Origin: Actinomadura nitritigenes | GTDB taxonomy: Bacteria; Actinomycetota; Actinomycetes; Streptosporangiales; Streptosporangiaceae | Length of the DNA: 64,000 nt | Assembly: GCF_017573545.1 (NCBI RefSeq) | Contig: NZ_JAGEOK010000038.1 | Coordinates: 1-64,000, forward strand | Direction of reading: 5' to 3' | Shown: piece after piece, positions 16,649-24,630 of the stretch | How the letters are laid out: each line of letters begins with the position of its first letter | How positions within the stretch are numbered: position 1 is the first letter of the stretch | Program-made: the position numbers and the translations under genes | Notes under the pieces: generated by a model | What the model was told of the DNA's origin: nothing | The model's database searches: none | What the model saw: the letters and a program-made list of their open reading frames with translations, nothing else

Positions 16649-16651
16649 GGG

Positions 16652-16666
16652 ATAAGTGTCGCTTAT
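16652..16666. promoter_or_regulatory. LysR box ATAAG-TGTCG-CTTAT
   Basis: A 15-bp dyad of T-N11-A type directly upstream of the lysR start in the divergent gap. GCTTAAGC (16692-16699) is a second palindrome nearer the GATase-like gene. Confidence 0.6.
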
Positions 16667-16723
16667 GGGCGCATCGGAAATCATCGTTGGCGCTTAAGCA
16701 GGAATCGGCGTCAGGATCGGGGC

Positions 16724-17455
16724 ATGACCTTCACAGCGCGCATCGCCCTGGTCGGGGAGCGGTCCCCGAACGTCCAGTCGCACGTCCGGATCCCACGGCT
16801 GCTGGAGGCCGTCCGGGAGCGCGACGGCCTCCTCGCGGAGGCGTACTGGATCCCGACCGACGAGGTCGGCTCCGGACTCGGCGGCTTCGACGGCGTCTGG
16901 CTGCTGCCCGGCAGCCCGTACTGCAGCGAGGCGGGCGCCCTCACCGCGATCCGGTCGGCGCGGGAGGGCGGGGTCCCGGTCCTCGGGACGTGCGGCGGCT
17001 TCCAGCACATGATCCTGGAGTTCGCGCGGAACGTGTGCGGGATCGCCGGTGCGAAGCACGCCGAGAACGCGGGGAACGCCGAGGGCGAGGACGCCGACGC
17101 GGTGATCATGCCGCTGGCGTGCTCGCTCGCGGGGCACGAGGGCGAGGTGAACGTGGCGCCCGGCTCGTCCGCCGAGCGGATCATGGGGACGTCGCGCAGC
17201 ATCGAGCGCTTCAACTGCACGTTCGGGCCGAACCCCGCGTACAGCGGGACGCTGGAGGCCCACGGCCTGCGCTTCACCGGCCACGACGACGAGGGCCAGG
17301 TGCGGATCGCCGAGCTGCCCGGCCACCCGTTCTACTTCGCGACGCTGTTCCAGCCGGAGCTGGCGGGGGACGGGAGCCGCCCGCATCCCGTGGTCGCCGC
17401 GTTCGTCGCCGCCGCGTGCGCGGCGGTGGGCGAGCGGGCCGCCGCCCGGCCCTGA
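16724..17455 (+). CDS. CTP-synthase-like class I GATase domain protein
   Basis: This 243-residue protein matches the C-terminal glutaminase domain of CTP synthase: GGFDGVWLLPGSPYCSEAGA, nucleophile elbow GTCGGFQHMILEFARN, and near the end GHPFYFATLFQPEL. It lacks the synthetase domain. Databases hold a family named CTP synthase C-terminal region-related (seleno)protein that it probably belongs to. The catalytic dyad residue is Gln (QPE) where glutaminases have His (HPE), so standard ammonia release from glutamine is doubtful. It is divergent from, and probably controlled by, the LysR gene. Confidence 0.75.
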   Translation: MTFTARIALVGERSPNVQSHVRIPRLLEAVRERDGLLAEAYWIPTDEVGSGLGGFDGVWLLPGSPYCSEAGALTAIRSAREGGVPVLGTCGGFQHMILEFARNVCGIAGAKHAENAGNAEGEDADAVIMPLACSLAGHEGEVNVAPGSSAERIMGTSRSIERFNCTFGPNPAYSGTLEAHGLRFTGHDDEGQVRIAELPGHPFYFATLFQPELAGDGSRPHPVVAAFVAAACAAVGERAAARP

Positions 17456-17467
17456 CGTGCGGCGGCG

Positions 17468-17495
17468 CCGGGCCGCCCGGCGGTGGGCGGCCCGG
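17468..17495. terminator. Hairpin between convergent GATase-like and MFS genes
   Basis: Arms CCGGGCCGCCC (17468-17478) and GGGCGGCCCGG (17485-17495) form an 11-bp stem with a 6-nt loop. Further GGCCCGGCGG repeats follow. Confidence 0.6.
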
Positions 17496-17539
17496 CGGGG
17501 CCCGGCGGTGCGCGGCCCGGCGGGGGCGGGTCCGGCCTG

Positions 17540-19006
17540 TCAGACGCGCTTGTCGAGAAGCGGTTCCCGTTCCGGCACAACGGGCGACGGTGCGGGCGCG
17601 GGTGCGGGTGCGGCCGGGCGCAGGAAGAGCCCGGCGAGGACGACGGCCGCCACCGTCAGGGCGAAGTCCGCCCAGATCGCGGACTCGGCGGCGGACGCGA
17701 ACGCGGCCCGGCCCGGGTGCGCGCCGAGCGCCGCGAAGAAGATCGCACCGAGCACCGCGACGCCGGTCGCGCCGGAGAACTGCTGCGCGGTGCTCAGCAC
17801 CCCGGACGCGGCGCCGGCCTGCGCGGGGCGGATCCCGGACATCACCGCGCCGATCACCGACGGCAGCGTCAGGCCGCCGCCGAGGCCGACGAGGCCGAGC
17901 GGCGCGAGCAGCCAGGGGGCGGTGACGTCGCCGCCGAGGACGTGCAGCTCGGCGGCCATCGCCAGCACCCCGAGCGCGCTGACGACCGTCCCGCACACGA
18001 GCACCTTCAGCCCGAACCGGGCGACGAGCGGGCGGCCGAACAGCGACGCGACCATGGTCAGCACCGCCATCGGACCGAACTCCAGGCCCGCTTCGAGGGG
18101 CGTCAGCCGCAGGCCGCCCTGCAGCAGCATCGTCAGCACGACGTTCATGCTGCCGAACGAGGCCAGGAACGCGACGTTCAGCGCCAGGCCGAGGTCGAAC
18201 GAGCGGGCGCGGAACAGGCCGAGGTCGAGCAGCGGTTCGCCGCCGGTCCGCGCGAGCCGCCGCTCCCACCACAGTGTCGCGGCGAGGACCGGGACGGACG
18301 CGCCGAGTGAGATCCACGTCCAGGCGGGCCAGCCCTGCTCGCGGCCCATCGCGAGCGGGACGAGCGCGAGCGCGAGGGCGCCGGAGATCCCGGCGGCGCC
18401 GGCCGGGTCGAGGCGGGGCCGGCGGTCCGACCGGGTCCCGGGCAGCGACCGGGCGGCGAGCGCGAGCGCGGCGGCGCCGACCGGCACGTTCACCAGGAAG
18501 ATCGTCCGCCAGCCGAGCCCGAGCGGGTCCGCCTGGAGCAGCAGCCCGCCGCCGATCTGCCCGGCGACGCCCCCGCCGCCGAGGACGACGCCGTACCAGG
18601 CCATCGCGCGCGGCCGGTCCGCCGCCGGGAGCGCGGCGCTGATCAGGGCGAGCACCTGCGGCACCATCGCCGCGCCGGTGAGGCCCTGGAGCAGCCGCGC
18701 CGCGACGAGCTGGACCGGCGACTGCGCGAGCCCGCACAGCAGGGACGCGGCGGTGAAGGCGGCCATGCCGACGAGGAACAGCCGCCGGTGGCCGAACAGG
18801 TCGCCGAGGCGCCCGCCGGTCACCATCCCGCTCGCGTAGGTGAAGGCGTAGCCGGCGATGACGAGTTCGAGGGCGACGGGCCCGGCGTGCAGGTCGCGCT
18901 GGAGCGACGGCGTCGCGACGTTCACCACCATGTAGTCGAACGACACCATGAAGGTCGCCGAGAGGATGACCGGCAGGATCAGCCGGCCGTGCTTTCCGGA
19001 TGTCAT
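17540..19006 (-). CDS. MFS drug exporter, DHA2 type
   Basis: A 488-residue, about 14-helix transporter. Signatures: SFDYMVVNVATPSLQRDLHA near helix 1, GGRLGDLFGHRRLFLVG (motif A) and RWLLQG-like RLLQGLTGAAMVPQVL. It should export toxic lipophilic compounds by proton antiport. ATG 19006 (MTSGKHG) is chosen because the longer frame's first 74 residues are not transporter-like and run into the divergent LuxR promoter region. AGAGG lies just upstream. The divergent neighbour encodes a large LuxR-type ATPase regulator that may control it. The C-terminal tail is Pro/Ala-rich. Confidence 0.85.
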   Translation of the reverse strand: MTSGKHGRLILPVILSATFMVSFDYMVVNVATPSLQRDLHAGPVALELVIAGYAFTYASGMVTGGRLGDLFGHRRLFLVGMAAFTAASLLCGLAQSPVQLVAARLLQGLTGAAMVPQVLALISAALPAADRPRAMAWYGVVLGGGGVAGQIGGGLLLQADPLGLGWRTIFLVNVPVGAAALALAARSLPGTRSDRRPRLDPAGAAGISGALALALVPLAMGREQGWPAWTWISLGASVPVLAATLWWERRLARTGGEPLLDLGLFRARSFDLGLALNVAFLASFGSMNVVLTMLLQGGLRLTPLEAGLEFGPMAVLTMVASLFGRPLVARFGLKVLVCGTVVSALGVLAMAAELHVLGGDVTAPWLLAPLGLVGLGGGLTLPSVIGAVMSGIRPAQAGAASGVLSTAQQFSGATGVAVLGAIFFAALGAHPGRAAFASAAESAIWADFALTVAAVVLAGLFLRPAAPAPAPAPSPVVPEREPLLDKRV

Positions 19007-19109
19007 GACCTCTACGGTCGTGACGCGCGGCTCATGCCACATTGAGAGGATGACGTAGTCGGTCGGGCCGGGTTCTTCAGATTTCCGGACCGGGTGCTTA
19101 GGGGGTGCG

Positions 19110-22043
19110 GTGGCGTCGGTTCTCGTCGCCCGTGAGGCGGAGCTGGCCGCCCTGGCGGACGCGTACGCGCGCGCGTGCGAGGCCGGGCCGGTGACCGTGC
19201 TGGTCGGCGGCGAGGCGGGGATCGGCAAGAGCCGGCTGGTCGCGGAGTTCGCGGCCCGGCTGCCGTCCCGGACGCGGGTGGCGCGCGGCGACTGCCTGGA
19301 GGCCGGCGGCGGGTTCGCCTACGCGCCGTTCATCGCCGCGATGCGCGCGCTCGTCCGCGACCTCGGCGCCGAGCGCGCCGCCGGCCTGCTGCCGGGCGGC
19401 GGGCGGCTCGGGCTGGCGCACTGGCTGCCGGTCCTCGGCGTCGCGCCGGACGAGCCCGACCCGGTGTACGGGCGGGCCCGGCTGTACGAGGACGTCCTGA
19501 CGCTGGTCGAGGGCGCGGCGCGGGAGCGTCCGCTCGCCGTCGTCCTGGAGGACCTGCACTGGGCGGACCCGTCGAGCCGCGAGCTGCTGGCGTTCCTCGT
19601 CCACAACCTGGCCGGGCCGGGTGTGCTGCTGGTCGGCACGTACCGGTCGACGGACCTGGACGAGCGGCATCCGCTGCGTCCGGTGCTGGCCGGGCTGGCG
19701 CGGTCGCCGCGGGTCAGCCTGCTGGAGCCCGCGCCGCTGACCTGCGACGAGGTCGGCGGGCTGGTCGCCGCCCGGCTCGGCTACCTGCCGGACCGCGGCG
19801 TCGTCGAGGAGATCGCGCGGCGCAGCGAGGGGAACCCGCTGTTCGTGGAGGCGCTGGCGGACGCGGGCGCGCAGGGCGGGACGCCGCGCCGGTTGCGGGA
19901 CCTGCTGCTCGCCGGGTTCCGCTCGCTGCCGGACGGGTCTCGTGGCGTGCTGCACGCCGCGTCCGTGGCGTCGGCGTGGGGCGGTGGTCTGGCGCACCGG
20001 TTCCTGGCGTCCGTGGCGGGGCTGAACGACCTGTCTCTAGAGGACGCGATACGTCCTGCCGTGGACCGAGGTCTTCTCTTGGCGGAGGGCGACGGATACT
20101 CGTTCCGGCATGCGCTCCTACGCCAAGCCGTGTACGAGGACGCCTTGCCGAGCGCGCGCGCCCGCCTGCACAAGCGTGCCGGCGCCGCTTTGCAGGCCGA
20201 CCCCGACCTCGTCCCGGACGGGCGCGCCGCGGCGGAGGAGGCCGCGCACTGGTGCGCGGCGGGCGACCAGGAGCAGGCGTTCGACGCCCTGTGGCGTGCC
20301 GCCGCCTCCGCACGCGCCGTCCACGCCCACCCCGAGCAGCTGCGCATCCTCGAACGCGTGCTCCGCCAGTGGGACGGCATCGCCGAGCCCGAGCGCGTGC
20401 TCGGCGCCGACCGGGTCGACGTCCTGCACCGCGCGGCGGAGGCGTGCCTGTCGGCGGGGGAGGCGGCGCGGGGCGTCGACCTCGCGTCCGAGGCCCTCGC
20501 CGCCCTCGACCGGGAGAGCGATCCGCGCCGCGCCGCGCTGCTCCTCGAACTGCGCAGCATGCTCCGCCACCGGCTCGGCGACCCGGCGCTCGACGACCTG
20601 CGCGCGGCCGTGACGCTGCTGCCGGACGGGGCCCCGGCGGCGGTCCGGGGGCGTCCGCTTTCGACGCTGGCCAACCGGCTGTTCCTGATGTCCCGGCCGG
20701 ACGAGTCGCGGGCGCTGGCGGCCGAGGCGCTCGCGGCGGGGTGCGAGTCCGGGGACGCGCGGGTGCGGGCGTGGGCGCTGCTGACGCTCGGCTCGCTCGA
20801 CGGCGCAGCCGGGGACCTCGACGCGGCGCTGGCCCGGATCGCCGAGGCGGCGGAGGTCACCCGTGCCGCCGGGGAGTCGGCGGTCCCGCTGGTCATCGCG
20901 GCGATGGCGGAGGCGGACGCGCTGCACGGCATGGGCCTCGACGAGCGGGCCGCCGGGGCGGTGGCGGCCGGGCTGGAGACCGCGCGCCGCGCCGGCCTCG
21001 ACCGGGACCAGGGCGCGGGCCTCGCCGCGAAGGGCGCCGAGCCGCTCTGGGACCTCGGCCGCTGGGACGAGGCGGCCGCCCTGCTACGGGACGTCCTCGC
21101 GCTCGACCCGCCGCCGCTGTTCCGCGCGCTCGCACAGGTCAACCTGGGGTTCATCGTGCTCGCGCAGGGCGACGCCGCGGCGGCCGGCGAGGCGGCGGAC
21201 GCGGCGCACGCGGTGATGGGGGACCGCTACTGGGGGAAGGCGTTCCGGCTCCCGCTGCACGACCTGCGCTGCAGGGTCGCGATGGCCCGCGGCGACCTCG
21301 CCGGCGCCGACGGGATCCTCGTCCGCGCCCTTGACGGACCCGGTCTGCCTGAAACGTCCCGCTTCGTATGGCCGCTGCTGCTGACCGGCGCCCGGCTGTG
21401 CGGGGAGCGGCTCGCCCGGTCGGCCGCCGAACCCGACGCGGCGTGCGGAGCCCGCGAACGGCTGGCCGAGCTGCGTGACCTGGCCGAGGAGCTGCCGGTC
21501 ATCGGGCCGGTCCAGCACGCGTACCGGGCCTCGTTCCGCGCGGAGGCGGGCGACGGGGGCTGGGACGAAGCGGTGCGGGCGTGGCGCGGTCTCGGCCGTC
21601 CCTACCCGCTGGCGTGGGCCCTGTTCCGCGCGGCCGAGGCGCCCGGCGTCCCGTCCGGGCGGGCGGCCGAGGCGTGCCGCGAGGCCGCGTCGATCGCCGC
21701 GAGCCTCGGCGCGAAACCGCTGCTCAAGGACATCGAACTGCTCGCCGCGCGCGCCCGCCTTCCCCTCGTCGAACCGGCCCCGGCCCCGCCCCCGGCCCCG
21801 GACCCTGCTCCGGCGACGCCGGATCCGGCGCGGCGGCTCGGCCTGACGCGCCGCGAGACCGAGGTGCTGCGGCTGGTCGCGGACGGCCGCAGCAACCGGC
21901 AGATCGCGGAGGCGCTGTTCATCTCGGCGCGGACGGCGGGCGTCCACGTCTCCAACATCCTGGCGAAGTTGCAGGTCGCGTCCCGGACGGAGGCGGCGGC
22001 GCTCGCACACCGGCTGCGCCTCTTCGACCCGCCCGCCGACTGA
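19110..22043 (+). CDS. Large ATP-binding LuxR-family (LAL-type) regulator
   Basis: A 977-residue regulator. Walker A is GGEAGIGKSR (33-42), a Walker-B-like LAVVLEDLHWADPSSREL follows near 145-160, then a long TPR-rich helical region. After a Pro/Ala linker (APAPPPAPDP) comes a C-terminal LuxR HTH: LTRRETEVLRLVADGRSNRQIAEALFISARTAGVHVSNIL. LAL proteins activate transcription in response to ligand and ATP; many sit in natural-product clusters, but no biosynthetic cluster is visible here. It starts at GTG 19110, divergent from an MFS exporter gene. Confidence 0.88.
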   Translation: MASVLVAREAELAALADAYARACEAGPVTVLVGGEAGIGKSRLVAEFAARLPSRTRVARGDCLEAGGGFAYAPFIAAMRALVRDLGAERAAGLLPGGGRLGLAHWLPVLGVAPDEPDPVYGRARLYEDVLTLVEGAARERPLAVVLEDLHWADPSSRELLAFLVHNLAGPGVLLVGTYRSTDLDERHPLRPVLAGLARSPRVSLLEPAPLTCDEVGGLVAARLGYLPDRGVVEEIARRSEGNPLFVEALADAGAQGGTPRRLRDLLLAGFRSLPDGSRGVLHAASVASAWGGGLAHRFLASVAGLNDLSLEDAIRPAVDRGLLLAEGDGYSFRHALLRQAVYEDALPSARARLHKRAGAALQADPDLVPDGRAAAEEAAHWCAAGDQEQAFDALWRAAASARAVHAHPEQLRILERVLRQWDGIAEPERVLGADRVDVLHRAAEACLSAGEAARGVDLASEALAALDRESDPRRAALLLELRSMLRHRLGDPALDDLRAAVTLLPDGAPAAVRGRPLSTLANRLFLMSRPDESRALAAEALAAGCESGDARVRAWALLTLGSLDGAAGDLDAALARIAEAAEVTRAAGESAVPLVIAAMAEADALHGMGLDERAAGAVAAGLETARRAGLDRDQGAGLAAKGAEPLWDLGRWDEAAALLRDVLALDPPPLFRALAQVNLGFIVLAQGDAAAAGEAADAAHAVMGDRYWGKAFRLPLHDLRCRVAMARGDLAGADGILVRALDGPGLPETSRFVWPLLLTGARLCGERLARSAAEPDAACGARERLAELRDLAEELPVIGPVQHAYRASFRAEAGDGGWDEAVRAWRGLGRPYPLAWALFRAAEAPGVPSGRAAEACREAASIAASLGAKPLLKDIELLAARARLPLVEPAPAPPPAPDPAPATPDPARRLGLTRRETEVLRLVADGRSNRQIAEALFISARTAGVHVSNILAKLQVASRTEAAALAHRLRLFDPPAD

Positions 22044-22099
22044 TCCGTTCCCGCCCCCGGTGGCGGCGCGCCGCGCTCGGAGAAACCGGCGCCCACCGC

Positions 22100-23299
22100 C
22101 TAGTACTCCTTGAGGGCGATGGCCGTGGCGGCGGCGTGGATCGGAGCGATGACCTTCGCCATCACCCGCTCCCGCCCCGGCATCCGGTTCATCAGCCCGA
22201 GCATCGCCATCGAGATCCGGACCGCGCCCGCCGTCCGCATCACCATGCGCTTGAGGTTCGCCGGCCCCAGCTTCTGGTTCCGCTCCACGAACGGGCGCAT
22301 CTCGCGCTCGTACGCGGCGAACCCGGCCCGGTGGTCGCCGCCCGCGGCGGCCAGCTCCCCGGCCAGCACGTACGCACCGACCAGCGCCAGGCTCGTGCCC
22401 TGGCCGGACGCGGGCGACGCGCAGTACGCGGCGTCGCCGAGCAGCGCGACCCGCCCGCTCGACCAGCGGTCCATCCGGACCTGGGCGACCGCGTCGAAGT
22501 AGAAGTCCGGCGCCGCGCCCATCCCGTCGAGCAGCCGCGGGACCTCCCATCCCTCGTCCGCGTACGCGGCCGCCAGCGCGCGCTCTTGCGCGGCCCGCTC
22601 GCGGGGGACGTCCGTCCCGTCCGACCGGAACAGGAACATCGCCTTGGCGTCCGCGCCGTCGCCGGTGCTGTAGGCGAGGGCCGTCCGGCCGGGTCCGACG
22701 CAGGTGACCTCCTCGCGGTCCAGTCCCAGGTGGTTCGGCACGCCGAAGATCGCGATGCGGTGGCCGAGGTCGCGGACGAACCGCTCCTCCGGCCCGAACG
22801 CCAGCGACCGGGTGGCCGAGTGCAGCCCGTCCGCCCCCACCACCAGGTCGAACGTCCGGACGAGCCCGCTCGCGAAGGCGACCTCGACCCCGGCGCCGGT
22901 CTCCGTGAGCGCGGTGATCGAGTCGCCGAACAGGTACTCGGCGCCGGTGCGCTCGAAGATCAGCCGGTGCAGGTCGCCGCGCAGCACCTCCGCGTCGCCG
23001 TGGACCCGGCCGCCGAAGGTGTCGCCGTCCATGCTCGCGACCCGGCGGCCCGCCGCGTCCACGACCGTCCCGCTCCGGACGCCGGTGCGCCGCGCGCGGA
23101 CCTCGTCCAGCAGGCCCATGCGCTCGACGACGGTCAGGGCCGCGCCCCGGACGTCGACCTTGTAGCCGCCGTCGCGGATGGCGGGCGCCCGCTCCACGAC
23201 GGTCGGGGCGAAGCCGTGGCGGCGCAGCCAGAAGGCGAGGGTGAGGCCCGCGATGCCGGCACCGGAGATCAGGACGCTCGTGTCCGCGTTCGTGTTCAT
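22100..23299 (-). CDS. FAD-dependent monooxygenase (TetX/PHBH-like)
   Basis: A 399-residue flavoprotein. The FAD-binding GxGxxG is GAGIAGL (13-19), ERAPAIRDGGYKVDVRG continues the dinucleotide fold, and the second FAD motif is GRVALLGDAAYCASPASGQGTSLAL. The order and length fit class A aromatic/antibiotic monooxygenases such as TetX relatives; the substrate is unknown. ATG 23299 starts the true protein; the longer frame upstream covers the divergent TetR gene. The gap to that gene holds four 13-bp repeats, indicating tight TetR control, as for a detoxifying enzyme. Confidence 0.85.
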   Translation of the reverse strand: MNTNADTSVLISGAGIAGLTLAFWLRRHGFAPTVVERAPAIRDGGYKVDVRGAALTVVERMGLLDEVRARRTGVRSGTVVDAAGRRVASMDGDTFGGRVHGDAEVLRGDLHRLIFERTGAEYLFGDSITALTETGAGVEVAFASGLVRTFDLVVGADGLHSATRSLAFGPEERFVRDLGHRIAIFGVPNHLGLDREEVTCVGPGRTALAYSTGDGADAKAMFLFRSDGTDVPRERAAQERALAAAYADEGWEVPRLLDGMGAAPDFYFDAVAQVRMDRWSSGRVALLGDAAYCASPASGQGTSLALVGAYVLAGELAAAGGDHRAGFAAYEREMRPFVERNQKLGPANLKRMVMRTAGAVRISMAMLGLMNRMPGRERVMAKVIAPIHAAATAIALKEY

Positions 23300-23317
23300 G
23301 CCCCGAACGGTACATCC

Positions 23318-23369
23318 GTTTAAGACAAATGTGCAAGACGCTCGTGTAAGACGGTCGTGCAAGAAATCG
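23318..23369. promoter_or_regulatory. Four tandem 13-bp repeats in a divergent promoter
   Basis: GTTTAAGACAAAT (23318), GTGCAAGACGCTC (23331), GTGTAAGACGGTC (23344) and GTGCAAGAAATCG (23357) are consecutive 13-bp units with core GTGYAAGA. They fill the space between the FAD monooxygenase and TetR genes, overlapping the TetR promoter. Iterated regulator binding sites are the likely explanation. Confidence 0.65.
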
Positions 23370-23371
23370 GA

Positions 23372-23377
23372 TAGAGT
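23372..23377 (+). promoter_or_regulatory. Leaderless -10 box of TetR gene 23384
   Basis: TAGAGT ends 6 nt before ATG 23384, immediately after the fourth 13-bp repeat. Confidence 0.5.
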
Positions 23378-23383
23378 GCTCCC

Positions 23384-23959
23384 ATGGGCAACCGTGAAGA
23401 CCTCCTGGACGGCGCGAGGCGCTGCCTGCTGAGCAAGGGGTACACGCGCACGACGGCACGCGACGTCGCCACCGAGTCGGGCGTCAGCCTGGCCGCCATC
23501 GGCTACCACTTCGGTTCGAAGGACGAGCTGCTGCGCGCGGCGCTGCGCCAGGCGATCGAGGAGTGGGGCGAGGAGATCGCCGCGATGCTCGCCGCCGAGA
23601 CCGACCCGGGGCTGTCCGGGGCGGAGCGGTTCGAGGCCACCTGGGAGCGGATCCTGGCGTCGTTCGCGCGGACGCGCCCGCTCTGGGCGATCCAGTTCGA
23701 GGTGATCGCGCAGATCGAGCGGACGCCGGAGCTGCGCGCCGCGTTCCCGGAGGCCAACCGGGAGGCGCGGCTCGGGCTGGCCGAGCTGTTCGGCGCCGGC
23801 CCGTCCGTCCTCGGCGAGCGGCGCGCCGAGATGGCCGGCGCCTGCTACCAGGCGCTGCTGGCCGGCCTGGCGGCGCAGGCGCTCGTCGACCCGGACGGCG
23901 TGCCGGCCGCGTCCGACCTGGTCGACGCGGTGCGGGCGATCGGCGCCGCGATCCAATAG
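23384..23959 (+). CDS. TetR-family regulator
   Basis: A 191-residue TetR protein with HTH LLDGARRCLLSKGYTRTTARDVATESGVSLAAIGYHFGSKDELLRAAL. The C-terminal half (ETDPGLSGAERFEATWERILASFA...) resembles the TetR_C domain common in actinobacteria. It is divergent from the FAD monooxygenase gene across the four-repeat operator and probably represses it and itself. TAGAGT 6 nt before the ATG and no ribosome binding site indicate leaderless translation. Confidence 0.88.
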   Translation: MGNREDLLDGARRCLLSKGYTRTTARDVATESGVSLAAIGYHFGSKDELLRAALRQAIEEWGEEIAAMLAAETDPGLSGAERFEATWERILASFARTRPLWAIQFEVIAQIERTPELRAAFPEANREARLGLAELFGAGPSVLGERRAEMAGACYQALLAGLAAQALVDPDGVPAASDLVDAVRAIGAAIQ

Positions 23960-23961
23960 AA

Positions 23962-23985
23962 CGGAATCATTCGTTCCCTTAGTAT
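23962..23985 (+). promoter_or_regulatory. Operator and leaderless promoter of TetR gene 23992
   Basis: The GGAAT-CATTC-GTTCC dyad (23963-23977) lies directly before TAGTAT (23980-23985), which ends 6 nt before ATG 23992. The dyad would block the promoter, suggesting autorepression. Confidence 0.55.
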
Positions 23986-23991
23986 GGACGC

Positions 23992-24630
23992 ATGGAGACC
24001 ACCACGCCGGCGCCCATGAGCGGTCGCAAGGCTCAGGCGGCGCGCAACGACGAACTGATCCGGGAGGCGGCCCGCGCGGTGTTCACCGCGGACCCCGGTG
24101 CTCCCATCGCCGCCGTCGCCGAGCACGCGGGGGTCGGCATCAGCGCCCTCTACCGCCGCTACAAGAGCAAGGAGGACCTGCTCCAGAAGCTCGCCGACGA
24201 CGGCATGGACCGCTACCTCGCCGAGGTCGAGGCGGCGCTCGCCGACGACGGCGACCCCTGGGAGGCGTTCGCCGCGTTCATGCGCCGCTGCCTGGACATC
24301 GGCGCCGGGTCCCTCACGATGCGGCTCGCGGGAAGCTTCCCCGTCACCGACGCGATGAGCGCCAAGGGCCGCGAGGTCCACATCGCCACGACGCGGCTGC
24401 TGGACCGGCTGAAGGAGGCCGGCGCGCTCCGCCGCGACATCGAGGTCGGCGACGTCTCGGTGATGCTGGAGTACCTGCACGGCATCCGGATCGGCGGCGA
24501 CGAGCGGATGAACCGGCTGCAGCACCGCTACCTGGCGCTGATGCTCGACTCCCTGCACCTCGCCGGCGCGGAGGAACTGCCCGGCCCGCCCCCCACCTGG
24601 CAGGAACTGCGTGGACGGTATGACGACTAG
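23992..24630 (+). CDS. TetR-family regulator
   Basis: A 212-residue TetR protein: AARNDELIREAARAVFTADPGAPIAAVAEHAGVGISALYRRYKSKEDLLQKLADDG. It has its own dyad-containing leaderless promoter, separate from the TetR gene before it. Its stop overlaps the start of the winged-helix AlkZ-like gene, so these two form a unit, and that protein is its most likely regulated partner. Confidence 0.87.
   Translation: METTTPAPMSGRKAQAARNDELIREAARAVFTADPGAPIAAVAEHAGVGISALYRRYKSKEDLLQKLADDGMDRYLAEVEAALADDGDPWEAFAAFMRRCLDIGAGSLTMRLAGSFPVTDAMSAKGREVHIATTRLLDRLKEAGALRRDIEVGDVSVMLEYLHGIRIGGDERMNRLQHRYLALMLDSLHLAGAEELPGPPPTWQELRGRYDD

Noticed and set aside
19110..22043. LuxR-type ATPase as marker of a natural-product cluster
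   Set aside because: No polyketide, peptide or terpene synthase genes lie within the window around it; only exporter and monooxygenase genes are near.
23318..23369. Tandem repeats as a CRISPR array
   Set aside because: Units are 13 bp and directly abutting without spacers, and no cas genes are present. They sit in a divergent promoter.
22100..23956. Extended N-terminus of the FAD monooxygenase covering the TetR gene
   Set aside because: The extra 219 residues lie antisense to a clear TetR gene and across the operator repeats. FAD-binding begins right after ATG 23299.
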